Shown: one piece after another, positions 23,340-35,188 of the stretch
How the letters are laid out: each line of letters opens with the position of its first letter
Numbering within the stretch: position 1 is the stretch's first letter
From: Carya illinoinensis
Lineage: Eukaryota > Streptophyta > Magnoliopsida > Fagales > Juglandaceae
Assembly (NCBI RefSeq): GCF_018687715.1
Contig: NC_056756.1
Span: 33,269,980 to 33,333,979, forward strand
DNA length: 64,000 bases
Direction: 5' to 3'
The notes under the pieces: generated by a model
Told to the model about the DNA's origin: nothing
Seen by the model: only the letters and a program-made list of their open reading frames with translations
The model's database searches: none
Program-made: the position numbers and the translations under genes

Positions 23340-23363
23340 GACTTCCATGACTAATTGCTGACA

Positions 23364-23440
23364 AAAGGGGGGAGAAAAGTCTGAGGGGGAGCAGTAGAGA
23401 GTGACAAGAGCAACAATACCAAAAGAGGGGGAGAGTTGCA
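23364..23440 (+). promoter_or_regulatory. Multiple polypurine tracts of the Sirevirus remnant
   Basis: Three GA-rich tracts follow the extra ORF: AAAAGGGGGGAGAAAAG, GAGGGGGAGCAG and AAAAGAGGGGGAGAG. Repeated polypurine tracts are a known Sirevirus trait; the tract next to the LTR (AAAAGAGGAGAT) ends at 23778. Confidence 0.6.
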
Positions 23441-23778
23441 GCAATCAACAGAGGAAAATTTATTTTGTTGGAAGAAAATCTATTTTGTTATCCTACTTTT
23501 ATTTCCCCTTTTTTTATTCAAATACAATTTGTTATGTTTATTTGGTTATGTTTTGATTAGGATGATAGACATAATTTCTTTTATTTGGTTATGTTTCATT
23601 TAACTTGTACTTAGAACTTGATTGACCTTGACAGTATAGTTGATTTCTAAGTCAGTTTATTGAATTACAATTGTCCAGAATTTTCTACTTGTTTTTTCTA
23701 GGTCTGCTATTTGAAATGGTTACAGGAAATTTACATTCATCAAGCTAGTTTCGTCACCAATTTGCCAAAAGAGGAGAT

Positions 23779-24635
23779 TGTAAATACAAGAGTTTGGGTA
23801 AGACTAGGTGACTAAATGATATAGTTTATCTGATCATTATATTTGTAATTTTGGATGAATGTAAAATAATTATTGATTTTATCTATAACAACATTGAGTT
23901 TATCTAGAAATCTTAAAAGTTATTTAGATAAGTTATTTATGTGAAATTTGAGTCCATAAGGATCTGCACTTATCCAGAATAGAAGCTGAATAGAAATCAA
24001 TTATTGTAGAGAAGAGTTATCGCAAAGTGTCAGCAATTCGTCAGGAGACGTTTTCACGACAAATTCTAACCGTCAGCAAAGTCCTACCTCAACTATAACT
24101 CTTTCCAAGCTTTCTATTTAAAGAGATTCGGTTTCATAACTCTTTAAGGAGTTTTAGCTAGGAATTATTGAGAGTATATTCCAAAGTGCTTGAGAGAGAA
24201 AATTCACTTGAGAATTTTCATCACTCCTTAAGTGTGATCGTGCTTCAAGTTAAAAAGATCGTTGATTAGATCTCAGCCACTGAAGTTCCAAGAGAAGAGA
24301 CAATATTTGAATAACACTAGATGTTCTGGCTGCTTCCGCAGTAGAAGATAAATAGGTTATTTGTCTAGTTAAGTAAAAGAGTCAATTAGTAAATGTTTTA
24401 TAATTGAGAACTTACTTATAAATTGATTTTCAAATAAATTTTCAGGATTTGGCTATTTTGTAAAGTTTTATTTTTAAATAGTTATTTAAAAGGTTTTCAT
24501 TCGTAATCAATCTTTGTGTTATGTAAATTTATTTATTTACTTTAAATATTTGATTTATTAAATAATTATAAAATTGACATCTAACCAATGTATTAAATAA
24601 ATTGATAGATAATTTTATAAATTCAAATGGAGACA
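23779..24635 (+). mobile_element. 3' LTR of the Sirevirus remnant
   Basis: Begins TGTAAATACAAGAG immediately after the terminal polypurine tract and runs to about ACA at 24635, where tandem-repeat unit E resumes. A TATTTAAAG TATA-like box lies near 24115. No 5' LTR exists in the window, so the 3' end is set only by resumption of the host repeat and may be off by some tens of bases. Confidence 0.55.
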
Positions 24636-24760
24636 TAGAGAATTTCAGAAGGAACCGTAGCGTGGGAATTAGATCCGATTTGCCACGTTAGGGGATGTGC
24701 GGCGTGCTATAGGGAACGGTCTCCGTCGAGATTTATTGATAATAAATAAGAGAAATAAAC
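24636..24760 (+). repeat. Tandem repeat unit E, 3' tail
   Basis: Matches the tail landmarks of the other units: GAACCG..GTGGGAATTAGA, TTTGCCACGTTAGGGG (24682), GTCTCCGTCGAGATTTATTGATAAT. It is the last piece of the array. Confidence 0.6.
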
Positions 24761-25626
24761 CCATTCATTGTGGATGAAAAACGCTAACATGATAAAGACA
24801 CGAATCGTTGCGGCGATGCGCTTCCAGAAGTCCAGGCAAAATGGGATTACTAGCACTGAGAAGCCAAGCTGAAGCATCGGTCCGGGAAGTGAAAACAGAG
24901 TAAAAATGTCACATAATCTTCTTCTCGATTCACATGTTCGATACTTCAAATCACTTGTTTAATTCATTTTAGTTGCTTTAACCGGTAAACATTGCTGCTT
25001 TGATAATTTCTCTGAGGTTTAAATAGTTGCTTAAATTAAACATTGCCCATAGTTTGTGTGCTTTGATTACCATTCTTGATTCCAGAGTTCCTGATAACTT
25101 GCTAGAGCTATAATGCCGGAGATTCACATTTTTTTATGAGCTCTATGTTAGGTTCTGTTCATCTTTGATGTTGCTTGTTGATGCTATTCAGTCGGTAACC
25201 AAAATTTGCTTGCTTTGTGTTCTATGCATGATTCATGGAAATTGCTTCGGCATTACATGTTTCTCATTCATAATTCATTGTCCCACAGATCTGCGTATGC
25301 CCTCCTATGCTCTTTCTTGGTTGTAATGCATAGATTCTGGATATGTATAGAAGATATTCTTTTATATCGCATTTGTATGCTATCTCATAATCGGGAAATC
25401 TGCTAACAATCAAGCTTGCCTTATACAATTAAGGCACTCTCAATAAAAGTAATGCCTGTATACTCTCTCACAAACGGAATGGATATAATGCTGGTAGAGA
25501 ATGATTCCTATAAAGTAGGACTATCATAATATGGACGCTTTACCTAACTGGCTAATGGTGTGAAAGGGGTCCGACTGTCTTGCCGACCACACAACTCTCT
25601 ATACCATTGAATTACAATTGTCAGGA
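24761..25626. other. Spacer and 3' flank of the first polygalacturonase gene
   Basis: No ORF with gene character and no terminal repeats. The right part should hold the 3' UTR of the minus-strand gene; I saw no convincing polyadenylation signal. Confidence 0.4.
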
Positions 25627-28600
25627 TCAACAGATATCATGATATGATTGAACGCCGTTGTTCGATGGCTTGCCAATTTGTAAACAATCTATTGGTGGTA
25701 TAGTGGGAGTCCTCAACTCTCCAAAAGTCTGCCAGCAGAAGGGATTATACATGTGGTACTTCTCTTGCTGTGGCTTTAGCTGTATGGCAGTTAGTGTTAC
25801 ATCTAAACATGGAAGACTGTCACTGCAAGCAAAGTGCAAGGGCTTGACCGTGTATGTCCCCCTTATCCTCTCATAGTTGATTCCTGATAGAGCCACAGCT
25901 GATGTTTCGTTTTTGCATGTCCTTTTGTCACAATAGTATTGGTCAATCACAATTGGGATTTGAACTTCAGAAACTTGAATGTTTGAAAAGAGTACCCCCT
26001 GCACAGAGCCTGATCCTCCCTGCAGATTTAGTATTTGAATTCATTAGCAACAACATGCATTGTGATATAATTACTCAGATTGGGTTCTTTAGGTTTCAAA
26101 TTTTGATTTGATTTCTTCTAGTATTTTGGTTAACATCAAAACTTCTTTTCAAGGTTTCCAAATTCTTTAGAAACTTTTGAAATCCTAGAAACCATATGTT
26201 GAACTGGGTCAAATTCACGACAGTGAGTATTTTTTTAAAATTAGTTTCTAGACAGTACAAATGGTTGACACTCTTTTGGAAATCAAAATGGACATGTTGA
26301 ATTATATTGAAAGAAGAGAACCATTGGCTGGGCAAAGTTAGTAACAATCAAAGGATGAAGTGCTTAGATATCAATGTTTGCCTTCCGGTCAAAGGATAAT
26401 TTCAACCCCGTAAATATTGGGGGATAGTGGATGAGATCAGGTTTAAGCATCCCAAGTGCGTGAATGCCTTGCAATTAGAAATAAGAACTTGATCTTCCTT
26501 CACGATATTCCTGATTTTGTTACTTTTAACTTTTTGATTTTTTCAATCATATAATTAGAAATGGTATCAATACCTGCCATGTCTTGATTCTGACACCATT
26601 CATAGTGTTCTGCATAGTGACGTCTCGGACAGTAATGTTAGAGACGCAGGCTTTGGTGCTATCCTTTCCTAGACTTCCAATGCTGATTCCATGTCCTGGC
26701 CCACAGTTCACATTGTGTATGTATATGTTTGAACATCCAGTTTGTATAGAAACACAGTCATCTCCTGCACGTGCCATGAGAAATTCAAGTCCTTTGTTTT
26801 TTGTTAATTGTAGCCAGCTTATCTTGTCACATTTTATTTCAAGGTTAGTGCTCCCTGCTCACTTTTCACGTTGTTTATGTAGAAGATTTGAGCTTTTAGT
26901 TTTTATATAAATGCAGTCATTTACTGTTCCAAGGAGCTAGAACTAAATTTAGCTTATACTAAATGTATGGACCTGTTTAAAGTTCATGCTATATTAGCTA
27001 CATCACCCTTATATAAGTACTAATAAACAAAGGGTAGAAGGATTGGGAAGAAGATGTTCTAGTTGCTGATGAAGACAAAGAAACTACAGGAAGAAGAAAA
27101 AAACAAAGTGTTTTTGTTATCTACGGGGTTAAGACCTAATCCTCCGCTGGATGTGCCACTAGTGATTCCAGAGATGACACACGTCATATAATTGCTAGAG
27201 CCTTGTGTCAGACTGTAAATGGTCAGAGATTGTTGCTCCGAGGTATAAGGCTTTGGCAGGATAAGATTGTGTCTGTGTTTTCATTACCCAAACACAGTTA
27301 TCTCAATTAAGAAATCTTTCCTCTCTGCTATTTCTATATTCATTCAAATAATGTAATTTTGATCTATGACACTATAGGTTGTGTTCTTGATTCTTGCTCA
27401 GTTCGTGACCACTTAGTGTCTAATCAATTGTCAAATGAAAAATTCTAGAAGTAATTAATTACCACAGGCAAGATTGCTGCTGTAAATTAGAACGTCTTTG
27501 GAGTTCTGTAGATGGATTCCATCTGTATTGGGACTGTCACCAGGAGATGAAACACTTAAATCATGGACCAACACTCCCATGCAGTTGTCAAACTTCAGGT
27601 GGCACTGGGGACTACTTTGAATTGTTATGCCTGTGACTGTCACATTAAAACTCCCATAAAACCTAAGTGCCTGTGCAAGGAGAATGCAGCAATTCTGTTA
27701 GAGGATGGCTTGGCCATGAAGTATGCAGCCAATTTCAAGTTTCGAAGTGGTCCTTACAGTTGGCTTGATGCTTGGCATTATCCTCCCTAGCTGGCTTCTT
27801 ATCTGCCACCCAGTTATTGGCGAATCATGATTATGATCAGTTTCAGATAAATGAGAATGTAAATGCAGGGGAAAATACAAGGTGAGGTGAATTGTTACCG
27901 GTGCTGACAGGTTCTTTTCAACAGTGCTATTTAATGGGACAATGAGTTCTTTTTCATCATCAACAGGATCATCGAAAGGGGCATCTTGCCACCAGACTGA
28001 GCCTCTTCCATCAATGATACCTTTTCCCTGGATGGTAATTCCTTTTAGCTTTGTGAACTCAAGCCATTGTAGCAGACCATTACCCCAAACTTTGGAGTTC
28101 GTTGGAGCAATGATTGTGCCATCCAGCTGAGAAAAAGCATCACTTCAGTATTTAAGTTAAAATTACATCCAGATTCCAGACCTTTACAACAATGAATTGT
28201 TCTGAGTTGACATTTCCTGTTAGCCTTTTAATTATTCTGCTCATACAAGATTCAAACAACCCAACCCGGATCCCTCCCATGAATTGTTCCTGAACAACTT
28301 CGGATTGTAAAATTCGATAATAGTTTCAATTCTGACTTTGTTATTTGTATCTAAATGATCAACTTATACCTGAAATACAATGTTTGGTTGACAGTATGGA
28401 CCAGAGAACGAAATGGGTCCCACAAGGAATACGTAATTTGAAGGAATGATCATCATTGATGCCTCCACTTTACACGCAGCAGCCCATGCAGCTTGGAATG
28501 CCTGCGATTCACTGAAAAATTAATCTTATTGTAATAACACATTTACATTAGTTAATTACAGATTAAACTATAAAATATTAATTATAAGTGCATCGTTACC

Positions 28601-29907
28601 TGTACAAGAGCAACTGTATTTCGTAATAAAAAAAGAAAGGTTAGTGTTGGCTTGTGCAGCACTGTACACAATAATTGTTGGAACCGTACTGGCTCAATTG
28701 CCGTAAAGGGAATCAATTTTTTATTTTTTATTTATTTTTATTGGTGCAGGTGTCACCAACTGCTTGGCTAGTTCTTTCTTTTGTCATCTACCTTTTTTCG
28801 TATAACTAATTATTTGATGTAATCTATACTAAATGTGTCCCTTTTTTAAGCCACGCTCGATCAGTCTTATCTTGTTACTACAAACAAACGTTTTAATTTG
28901 TGATTATGTAACCCTATGATCCTTAAAATGTCCTGAAAAACATGCATTGCTTTCTAAATGACAATGGACACAAATGTTGCTATATATGATCAAGTTCAAA
29001 TTTCTAATCTCCCTCGTGCCTTCGTTTTTTTTTTTTTTTTTTCTTTTTTAGATTTTGGAAAAGAAAAACAGAATATTTATTATGAATTAACTCAACAATG
29101 CAATCTTGTTTGTTTTCGCAAATAAATTGAGATAAAAATTAAAAATTGAATAAGATATTGTTAAAATATATCTTTTAATATTATTTTTGTTTTGGGATTT
29201 GTGAAAATTGAAATATTGTTTATTTTATTTTGTGTGAAAAATTAAAAAAGTTATAATAATTAGATTAAATGAAATAAGATGAAAATAGTTGTGAAAACAA
29301 ATTAGGCATAAGAATTATATACATTTTTTCTACATTTTTTTCCAGTTGTAATTCTTGCATTCCCCGAATTTTCGTGGGAAAAAAGAAATGAACTTTCTGT
29401 AATTATCTGAATAATTTTGAATCTTTGCATGTAAACCATATAATGCCAACCAACAAAAGACATTTTCCCTTGCATGTTTTTTTTTCCCTTCAATTAGTCA
29501 CAGAATTCGAGAATAACCTGTGTGTCATCGGTGCTTCCATCACCCTTGGCTTCAAAATCTAGCACGTTGAAGGTTGCCGAGTGCCCACCGCCATTGTGAC
29601 CTTTCTGTGGCGGCGGAGGCAGCGGCACCGGCGGGCTTGACGGTTTTCCCTTTTTTGGTGCAGGAGATGGAGGTACTGTGGGAGCTTTGTGAGATGGAGG
29701 TTTTGGTTTTGATCCTCCACTACTATGGTGGTGGCCGTTGCCACTGCTGTGACTCTTTCGTTTATTCCTAGACAGAGAGCCTGAGCTAGCTCTACTTCTC
29801 CTCCAATGCTTCCCTCTTCTTGCATTGCAAGTCTCGAATTTTGATGACCAAAGAAGTAGAGCAATGAGGAGCATAAATGTGAGGCTTCTGTAGCTCAACC
29901 CACTCAT
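25627..29907 (-). CDS. Polygalacturonase, GH28, secreted (seven exons)
   Basis: Endo- or exo-hydrolase of alpha-1,4 galacturonan in pectin, acting in the cell wall. Minus-strand exons in order: 29518-29907, 28370-28501, 27899-28126, 27758-27790, 27463-27670, 26574-26764, 25627-26019; introns GT-AG; 524 aa. Residues 1 to about 29 form a signal peptide (LTFMLLIALLLWSS). Then comes a Ser/His/Lys-rich and Pro-rich linker to about residue 112, followed by the beta-helix. All four GH28 motifs are intact: SPNTDGI (Asp 311), GDDC (Asp 332-333), GPGHGIS (His 355) and RIKTWQ (389-394). The C-terminal PFCWQT..PPIDCLQ segment recalls the Arabidopsis At1g48100 group. The ATG at 29907 was chosen because the frame upstream to 29997 is only the CT repeat; the 33-nt fourth exon is the least certain. 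Confidence 0.9.
29109..29301. mobile_element. MITE in intron 1 of the first polygalacturonase gene
   Basis: 193 bp with inverted ends TTTGTTTTCGCAA and TTTGTTTTCACAA (right end read in reverse). Internal GAGATAAAAATTAAAA, GAATAAGATATTGTT and GATTAAATGAAATAAGATGA motifs mark the same MITE family as elsewhere in the window. Confidence 0.65.
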
Positions 29908-29921
29908 GCTTGCAATTGTTG

Positions 29922-29923
<2 letters not shown>

Positions 29924-29969
<46 letters not shown>
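29924..29969. repeat. (GA)n microsatellite in the 5' UTR
   Basis: About 22 GA units, read as (CT)n in the transcript just before the polygalacturonase ATG. Plant 5' UTRs often carry such pyrimidine tracts. An in-frame ATG upstream (29997) would add a poly(Ser-Leu) leader, which I consider unlikely. Confidence 0.85.
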
Positions 29970-29976
<7 letters not shown>

Positions 29977-30014
29977 AGAGCTGCTTAAGATGGCCAAAAT
30001 GAGTGATGGTTGGG

Positions 30015-30022
30015 TTTATATA
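30015..30022 (-). promoter_or_regulatory. TATA box of the first polygalacturonase gene
   Basis: TATATAAA on the minus strand, about 110 bp upstream of the chosen ATG with the (CT)n leader between. Correct strand and distance. Confidence 0.6.
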
Positions 30023-30099
30023 GGAAGCGAAGTACTACTCCAAGGCTGCAGAAGACGCTGCAGACATATAAGCACAGATCATATATTTTGGTAGGCTTT

Positions 30100-31679
30100 T
30101 AGCGTTTCATCCTTCTTCCTTCATTTTCTGTTTTCCTTCTCATTTATTAATTATCTTGTTTTCTTTTATGTGAATTTGGTTGGCATTTGGTTTACTTACC
30201 AGATAGGTCCCATTGTGCATTCCTCGTTGCATGTGAGTCTGTGACTCACAGTCCAGCCTTGCTTGTCCAAAAACGTCCTCAATCAATTATCAAAATATGC
30301 CAAACTTTGCTATCCTTTGCTATCTGGTTTTCTTTTCCTTTCTATAACATGAACATAGATAAAACAATCTTTCTTTAAAATAAAATAAAGATGATCTTCT
30401 CATTCCATTATGAAAATTGGTGTGGTTTACCATTTATGAAAAATAATCATGTAAGACTACATCATAAGTTGGTGTATAAACACAACATTTACTGTAAGAC
30501 CACGTCTTTTATAGCGAAATTAACTGACTGATATTGTAGATTTCTACGGCAGTAATGTGTTTAGTGTGTCAATAAACGGATTTACAATTAAAATTCTTCG
30601 TTTCGAAAGTATTGAATAGAGTAATATGCTTTCTTTCCTAATTTATTTGGCTTTCCTCCAAGGTCTCATAGCTTAATAACATATTTAACTAGTGCTAATA
30701 GAATAATCCAAAATCTGGTGTAAAATCCAAAAAGAGACACGTGAGTGGCTCTATAAGGTGTCAAGGGCCGGCACTGATTATAACAGCTCTATACGGTCAC
30801 ATGCATGCAAGCCTTCACGGGCTGGGACTTTTGTGCTTTGTCCTCTTAACCCGCTCCCGTATGGCTTTCAACAAACTTGAGGCTGTCTCTTGGTATGCTT
30901 TGCTTCTCTTTCTCCTTTCCCTTTCTTCCATCAAAAATTCCTGTTTCCCAATGATGGAAGAGAGAGAAATAGAGTAAAAAGCAACTGAAACTAACTGTCT
31001 TCCAACAGAACATATGGCCATGAGGGTTTTAAAAAATTTTTTTTTTTTTCTTTTTCCTTTTCTTGCACTTGTACTCGAAGGAAACGATTTGAAAGAAACC
31101 TCCATGCGCCCATAGTTATGCTATTTCACATCTATGGTTTATGAGTGTACTGTAGAGTAGTAATAATTAATGGAAGACTACAAGTGTCCTCGTGTCCGGC
31201 TTAAATTGCCATTTAATTCACAAAAGAAGCTTGGGAAAATGGGTTTCTTTCAGATCACATGTTTAATTCCTGTGGATACTACGTGACCCTTTGACAAAGA
31301 AACAAAGGATGAAAGGACAAACAGAAAACATTGTGATGCAGCATTCAAAAAATTTGCACTTTTTACTTTATGAAAAGAGAGGTATGGCAAAATAGGGAAA
31401 CCCCATCAGCTTTGAAAATTGGGATTTGGGTGAATCAACCCTAAAATAATTGTTCACCAAAGTACCTGTAAAGTGTTTGTGTTAAATTCCCACAATCCCA
31501 AGAACTGCAGTCAGTGAGTTGGAGTTCCTAACTTCAGTCTAAACTGAAGATCAAAGAAGGAATTCTCACAGCCTAAAAGCCAATTTTACCATTGATTGAT
31601 TGATTTATTTATTTTGTTGGGTAAGAAATATAAGAAAACCCACAAGGAAAAACTCTCTAATGAGTGTGATCAATAAGAC
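30100..31679. other. Upstream region and intergenic spacer
   Basis: AT-rich, with a poly-T run near 31038. Short ORFs lack start context and domains. It probably includes distal promoter sequence of the minus-strand gene, but no motif stands out. Confidence 0.4.
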
Positions 31680-32000
31680 AAATGTTGTCCTTTCTCTTAA
31701 ATTTTGTTATCTTTAGTCACACTAGCTTATGTGTCATATTTTAAAAGGTTAACCTATGAAGCTACTTAAAAATTGGTTAGTGTGAATTAGGATGGTAAAA
31801 TCAATGATAAAAAATGATATTTCTCTTATAATAATACATTTATATACGTATAATGTTGTTTTTCATCTTATATTTTATCATCTCTAATCACACTTGTTAT
31901 GTGTCACATTTTAAGTGGTTATCATTTGAGTTATTGGCACATATATAAAACTATTTAAAATATATCATGAAATGACAAGATTTGGAATAAAGACTAGTAT
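31680..32000. repeat. Diverged direct duplication, possible MITE
   Basis: A block containing CACACTAGCTTATGTGTCA (about 31718) recurs diverged as CACACTTGTTATGTGTCA (about 31889). A roughly inverted version (CACACTAACCA on the minus strand) lies between. Mixed direct and inverted copies suggest a foldback-type element. Boundaries unclear. Confidence 0.35.
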
Positions 32001-32689
32001 TGTTCTTTACCATCCACTTCTCGGAAAAGGCTCTAAACACCAGGACATTCAAACTTGAGATATGGAGATGCTCCCCTTGTACGTACCTTGTTATATGATA
32101 GAAACAAAAATGATGATCACAATGACTTCTTTGGTTAGTGATCAGTGCTTGTCTATATAAGTTCTTTCATGTTTCTTCATGAATGAGATGAAAATCCGAC
32201 CCCAAAAGAATCGAATTGTGATGAATATGACATAAATGCTCAGGCAAAAAAAAATTCAAGAAAACGACGAGAATATAGTGGGAATGCTGCTATATGCAAA
32301 CATCATTAATTTCTGTTAGTTTCCGTTTCGTTCATTCAGCTTATTGAATTCATGATGATCAGGCCAGCCGTACGTACGCATGATGTCTTCCATAAATGAG
32401 GAAGAGGACTTACACCTTTTATTTCCATGACAAACCAAGGTTTATCTTTCTAGTCTTAGACCTCTCCATTCCACCAGTCCCTTTCCCTCAAGATTTCCCA
32501 TCGAACATGCACGATTCTCCTTTGATCAGTACTCTCCGTGTCTGTGCATGTACGTACTTTGTCATCCCCAAGTTTTGATTCGTGGGAGCTTCCAAATTAA
32601 CCTTATCATCACTAAAATTATTATCATTATAAGAATTAAGATTCTGGCTTGAAGCGAAAAGAAAGATAAATGCATGAAGTGGGCTTCTC

Positions 32690-32960
32690 TCTACTTTTAA
32701 AACCTAGCTCAGGGGACGAGACATTCCTCATATTTATAAACTGACTATTAGTCCCTTCTATAATTGATCGATGTGGTACAACCTACACAATTACTCCCTC
32801 ACACATCGAGTCTTAAGTTGAAGCTCTAATACCAATGTTGGATAGTTTTAAATCTCTCTCAATCTCTAAAACTAGTTCAAGAGGTAGAACTTTTTCTCAC
32901 ACTTATAAACTGACTATCAACCCCTTCTACAAACGATGTGAGACAACCCAACAAAAGTAA
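32690..32960. repeat. Diverged tandem pair of about 100 bp, likely old LTR sequence
   Basis: TATAAACTGACTATTAGTCCCTTCTA (about 32736) recurs as TATAAACTGACTATCAACCCCTTCTA (about 32917), each followed by a GATGTGAGAC-like block. This pattern is common in decayed plant LTR sequence. No family assigned. Confidence 0.45.
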
Positions 32961-34657
32961 ATTTTATAATATATATATATATATAAATAAAGGCATTCTC
33001 CATGACGAATTTGTACGGGCCATGTGATTTGCTAACTGCTACAAGGAAAAAAAAAAAAATTCAATAGAAAATTTTTACCACTGCTGACATCTAATTGCAA
33101 ATGGGAGACTATCCTACCTTATCAGAATTTATAAATCTTGCTTTATTTCTTTCTGGCAAAAACAGTTAAAAGGCAATATTAATTTATATGCATTTGTCGT
33201 GAACGTCTCTGTTTCCGGACGCACGACATATGTAGGAGTACTCTCATATACATATATATATATATATATATATATTGTCTATTTTCTGCGCTGATATTAT
33301 ATAAATATATATATATATATTAATATATATGTACTTGATATTAATTAATTATAATAATCACACCTGTTGACTACTGCCCCAGCTAGCGTACAAAAACCAA
33401 AATATTGTTGATGCCATTTTTGGATGCGACCGTACGTAAATGATACTAATAATTAAGCTGCATAAACCGTTAGAAATATTAGAGGATGAAAATCTTTGTG
33501 TAATAACATCTCGTTGGTGTGACATGATGAATATAATTAATTATAAATATTCAGCGTAGCTAGCTATTTGAAATTATCATAGAAATTATCATGGGTCACG
33601 TTACACGTACGTATAACCCTCGATCACATATATATTTTCTTAATTTTTGCATTTTATATATTTTTAATTTAAATAAATAATTATCATCATATATCCCTAT
33701 TTACGTGAAGTTAAATTGAAAAAAAATATATATATTTTTATCTTCTTCGTGAATATGATACAAATAATTGGGAAGATCCATTAATGGCTTTGGAGTATGA
33801 CCTTCGTAGCCGTCTTTTTGTGCTTATTGTATGCACGTGAACTTTGGAGTATGTACTCTCGTGAACTTCATTCATACACATGGTTAGGGTTTCTTCATCA
33901 TGTGCTCCATTATTAAAGTGCATGTGAAAATGTTTAGGTAACCAACCAAGTCATGAAAACCTTCAAGCAGCTTTTAGATTACGTAGTACGTACACTCTTC
34001 ATCGTGATATTGACTATATATTGTGCAGCTATTTTAGAAAATTTACACGGATCATGTTAGCTAATAAAGAAGAAAAAATGATTTGTACAGTTTCAAGCTA
34101 ATGTGTAAGTCTCACGTATTAAAAAAAAAAAGATAAATTTAAAACTCTTACGTATGAAAAAAATCTATTTTTTAATAATGGCGGGTTCATTTTTTTTTAT
34201 ATAAAAATGTATAAAATTTGCATATTCTAAAATTGTATCTATTATTACTTGTAAGGAAAACGATTAGGTTAGGTGCTCCCTGCATCATGAGCTCAGTATT
34301 CAGTTGCATGCAACATGGACATTAATGTTCCATACACTCCTCACACTCGCACCTAAATTTGGTTTCCATTTATTTCTAAATTAATTGAGATGGATCGTCA
34401 GATATTATATTGTAAAAATATGTATCGGTTGGATTAATATTGTCGTATTCAATGTCAATATTGTCGATCTCTTGGGACCTTTTAAATTAAGTTTGCAAGA
34501 TTAAATGAAATATATATAATTATCAGTTGAAGTAGTGCTCGATGGAGCTAGGCACATATTGCTATATATACAACAAAAAACACCCATATTATATTCACAA
34601 TGCATGAGTACTGGCCGCAGCTTATACGTACAATATGTGGCCGGACATGCTAAATTC
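32961..34657. other. AT-rich intergenic spacer
   Basis: (AT)n tracts at about 32970-32990, 33250-33275 and 33302-33330. No genes, terminal repeats or RNA genes recognised. Confidence 0.5.
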
Positions 34658-34662
34658 CAAGT

Positions 34663-35108
34663 TGTAGCGGTAAAGCCACTTTTATGGATTTTTATGGGTC
34701 AAAAATGGTGGCTAGTAGTTGAGCTTGCATTCACATTTGCTTCCGTCATCTTCCACTTGCTTCCGCCATATATCTTCCACCTCCTTTAACTCTTATAAAT
34801 ACATGTTTTTGCTTTTAGAAACCTATCCCATTTTGAAAGAAAAATTTAGAGAAAGAGAGAGTTTTAGAGAGAAAAATAGTAAGGTTTCTCCTATATATTG
34901 TCTCTCCTTTTATAAGAAAGAGTGAGTGTTCTCCTTTTATAAGAGAGGGTATTGTCAATCGTGCTCTCCTTATTCAAGAGAGAAATTATTGTAATCCTTT
35001 TGCTATAAGTGAAATTCTTCTACAATTGGAGTTTCTTATTATTTCTTTTATTCTTTCTCATTTCTACTTCAATTGTAATTGTATGCCCCGTACCACAACT
35101 GCCTAACA
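34663..35108 (+). repeat. 5' LTR of the copia element (446 bp)
   Basis: Starts TGTAGCGGTAAAGCC, ends CTGCCTAACA. TATAAATA lies at 34794-34801 as probable U3 promoter. It is 25 bp longer than the 3' LTR, mainly through a partial duplication of the CTTCCGCCAT..CTTCCACCT segment near 34740-34785. Confidence 0.9.
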
Positions 35109-35109
35109 G

Positions 35110-35121
35110 TGGTATCAGAGC
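35110..35121 (+). promoter_or_regulatory. Primer-binding site, initiator tRNA-Met
   Basis: TGGTATCAGAGC, one base after the LTR, is the standard site complementary to the 3' end of plant initiator tRNA-Met. Confidence 0.9.
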
Positions 35122-35188
35122 ATCAGGTTTATAGCCGTTTTTCGTGCTACAGTTAGATCCAGTTAGTGGAAAGGAGGCATCTTCAATA

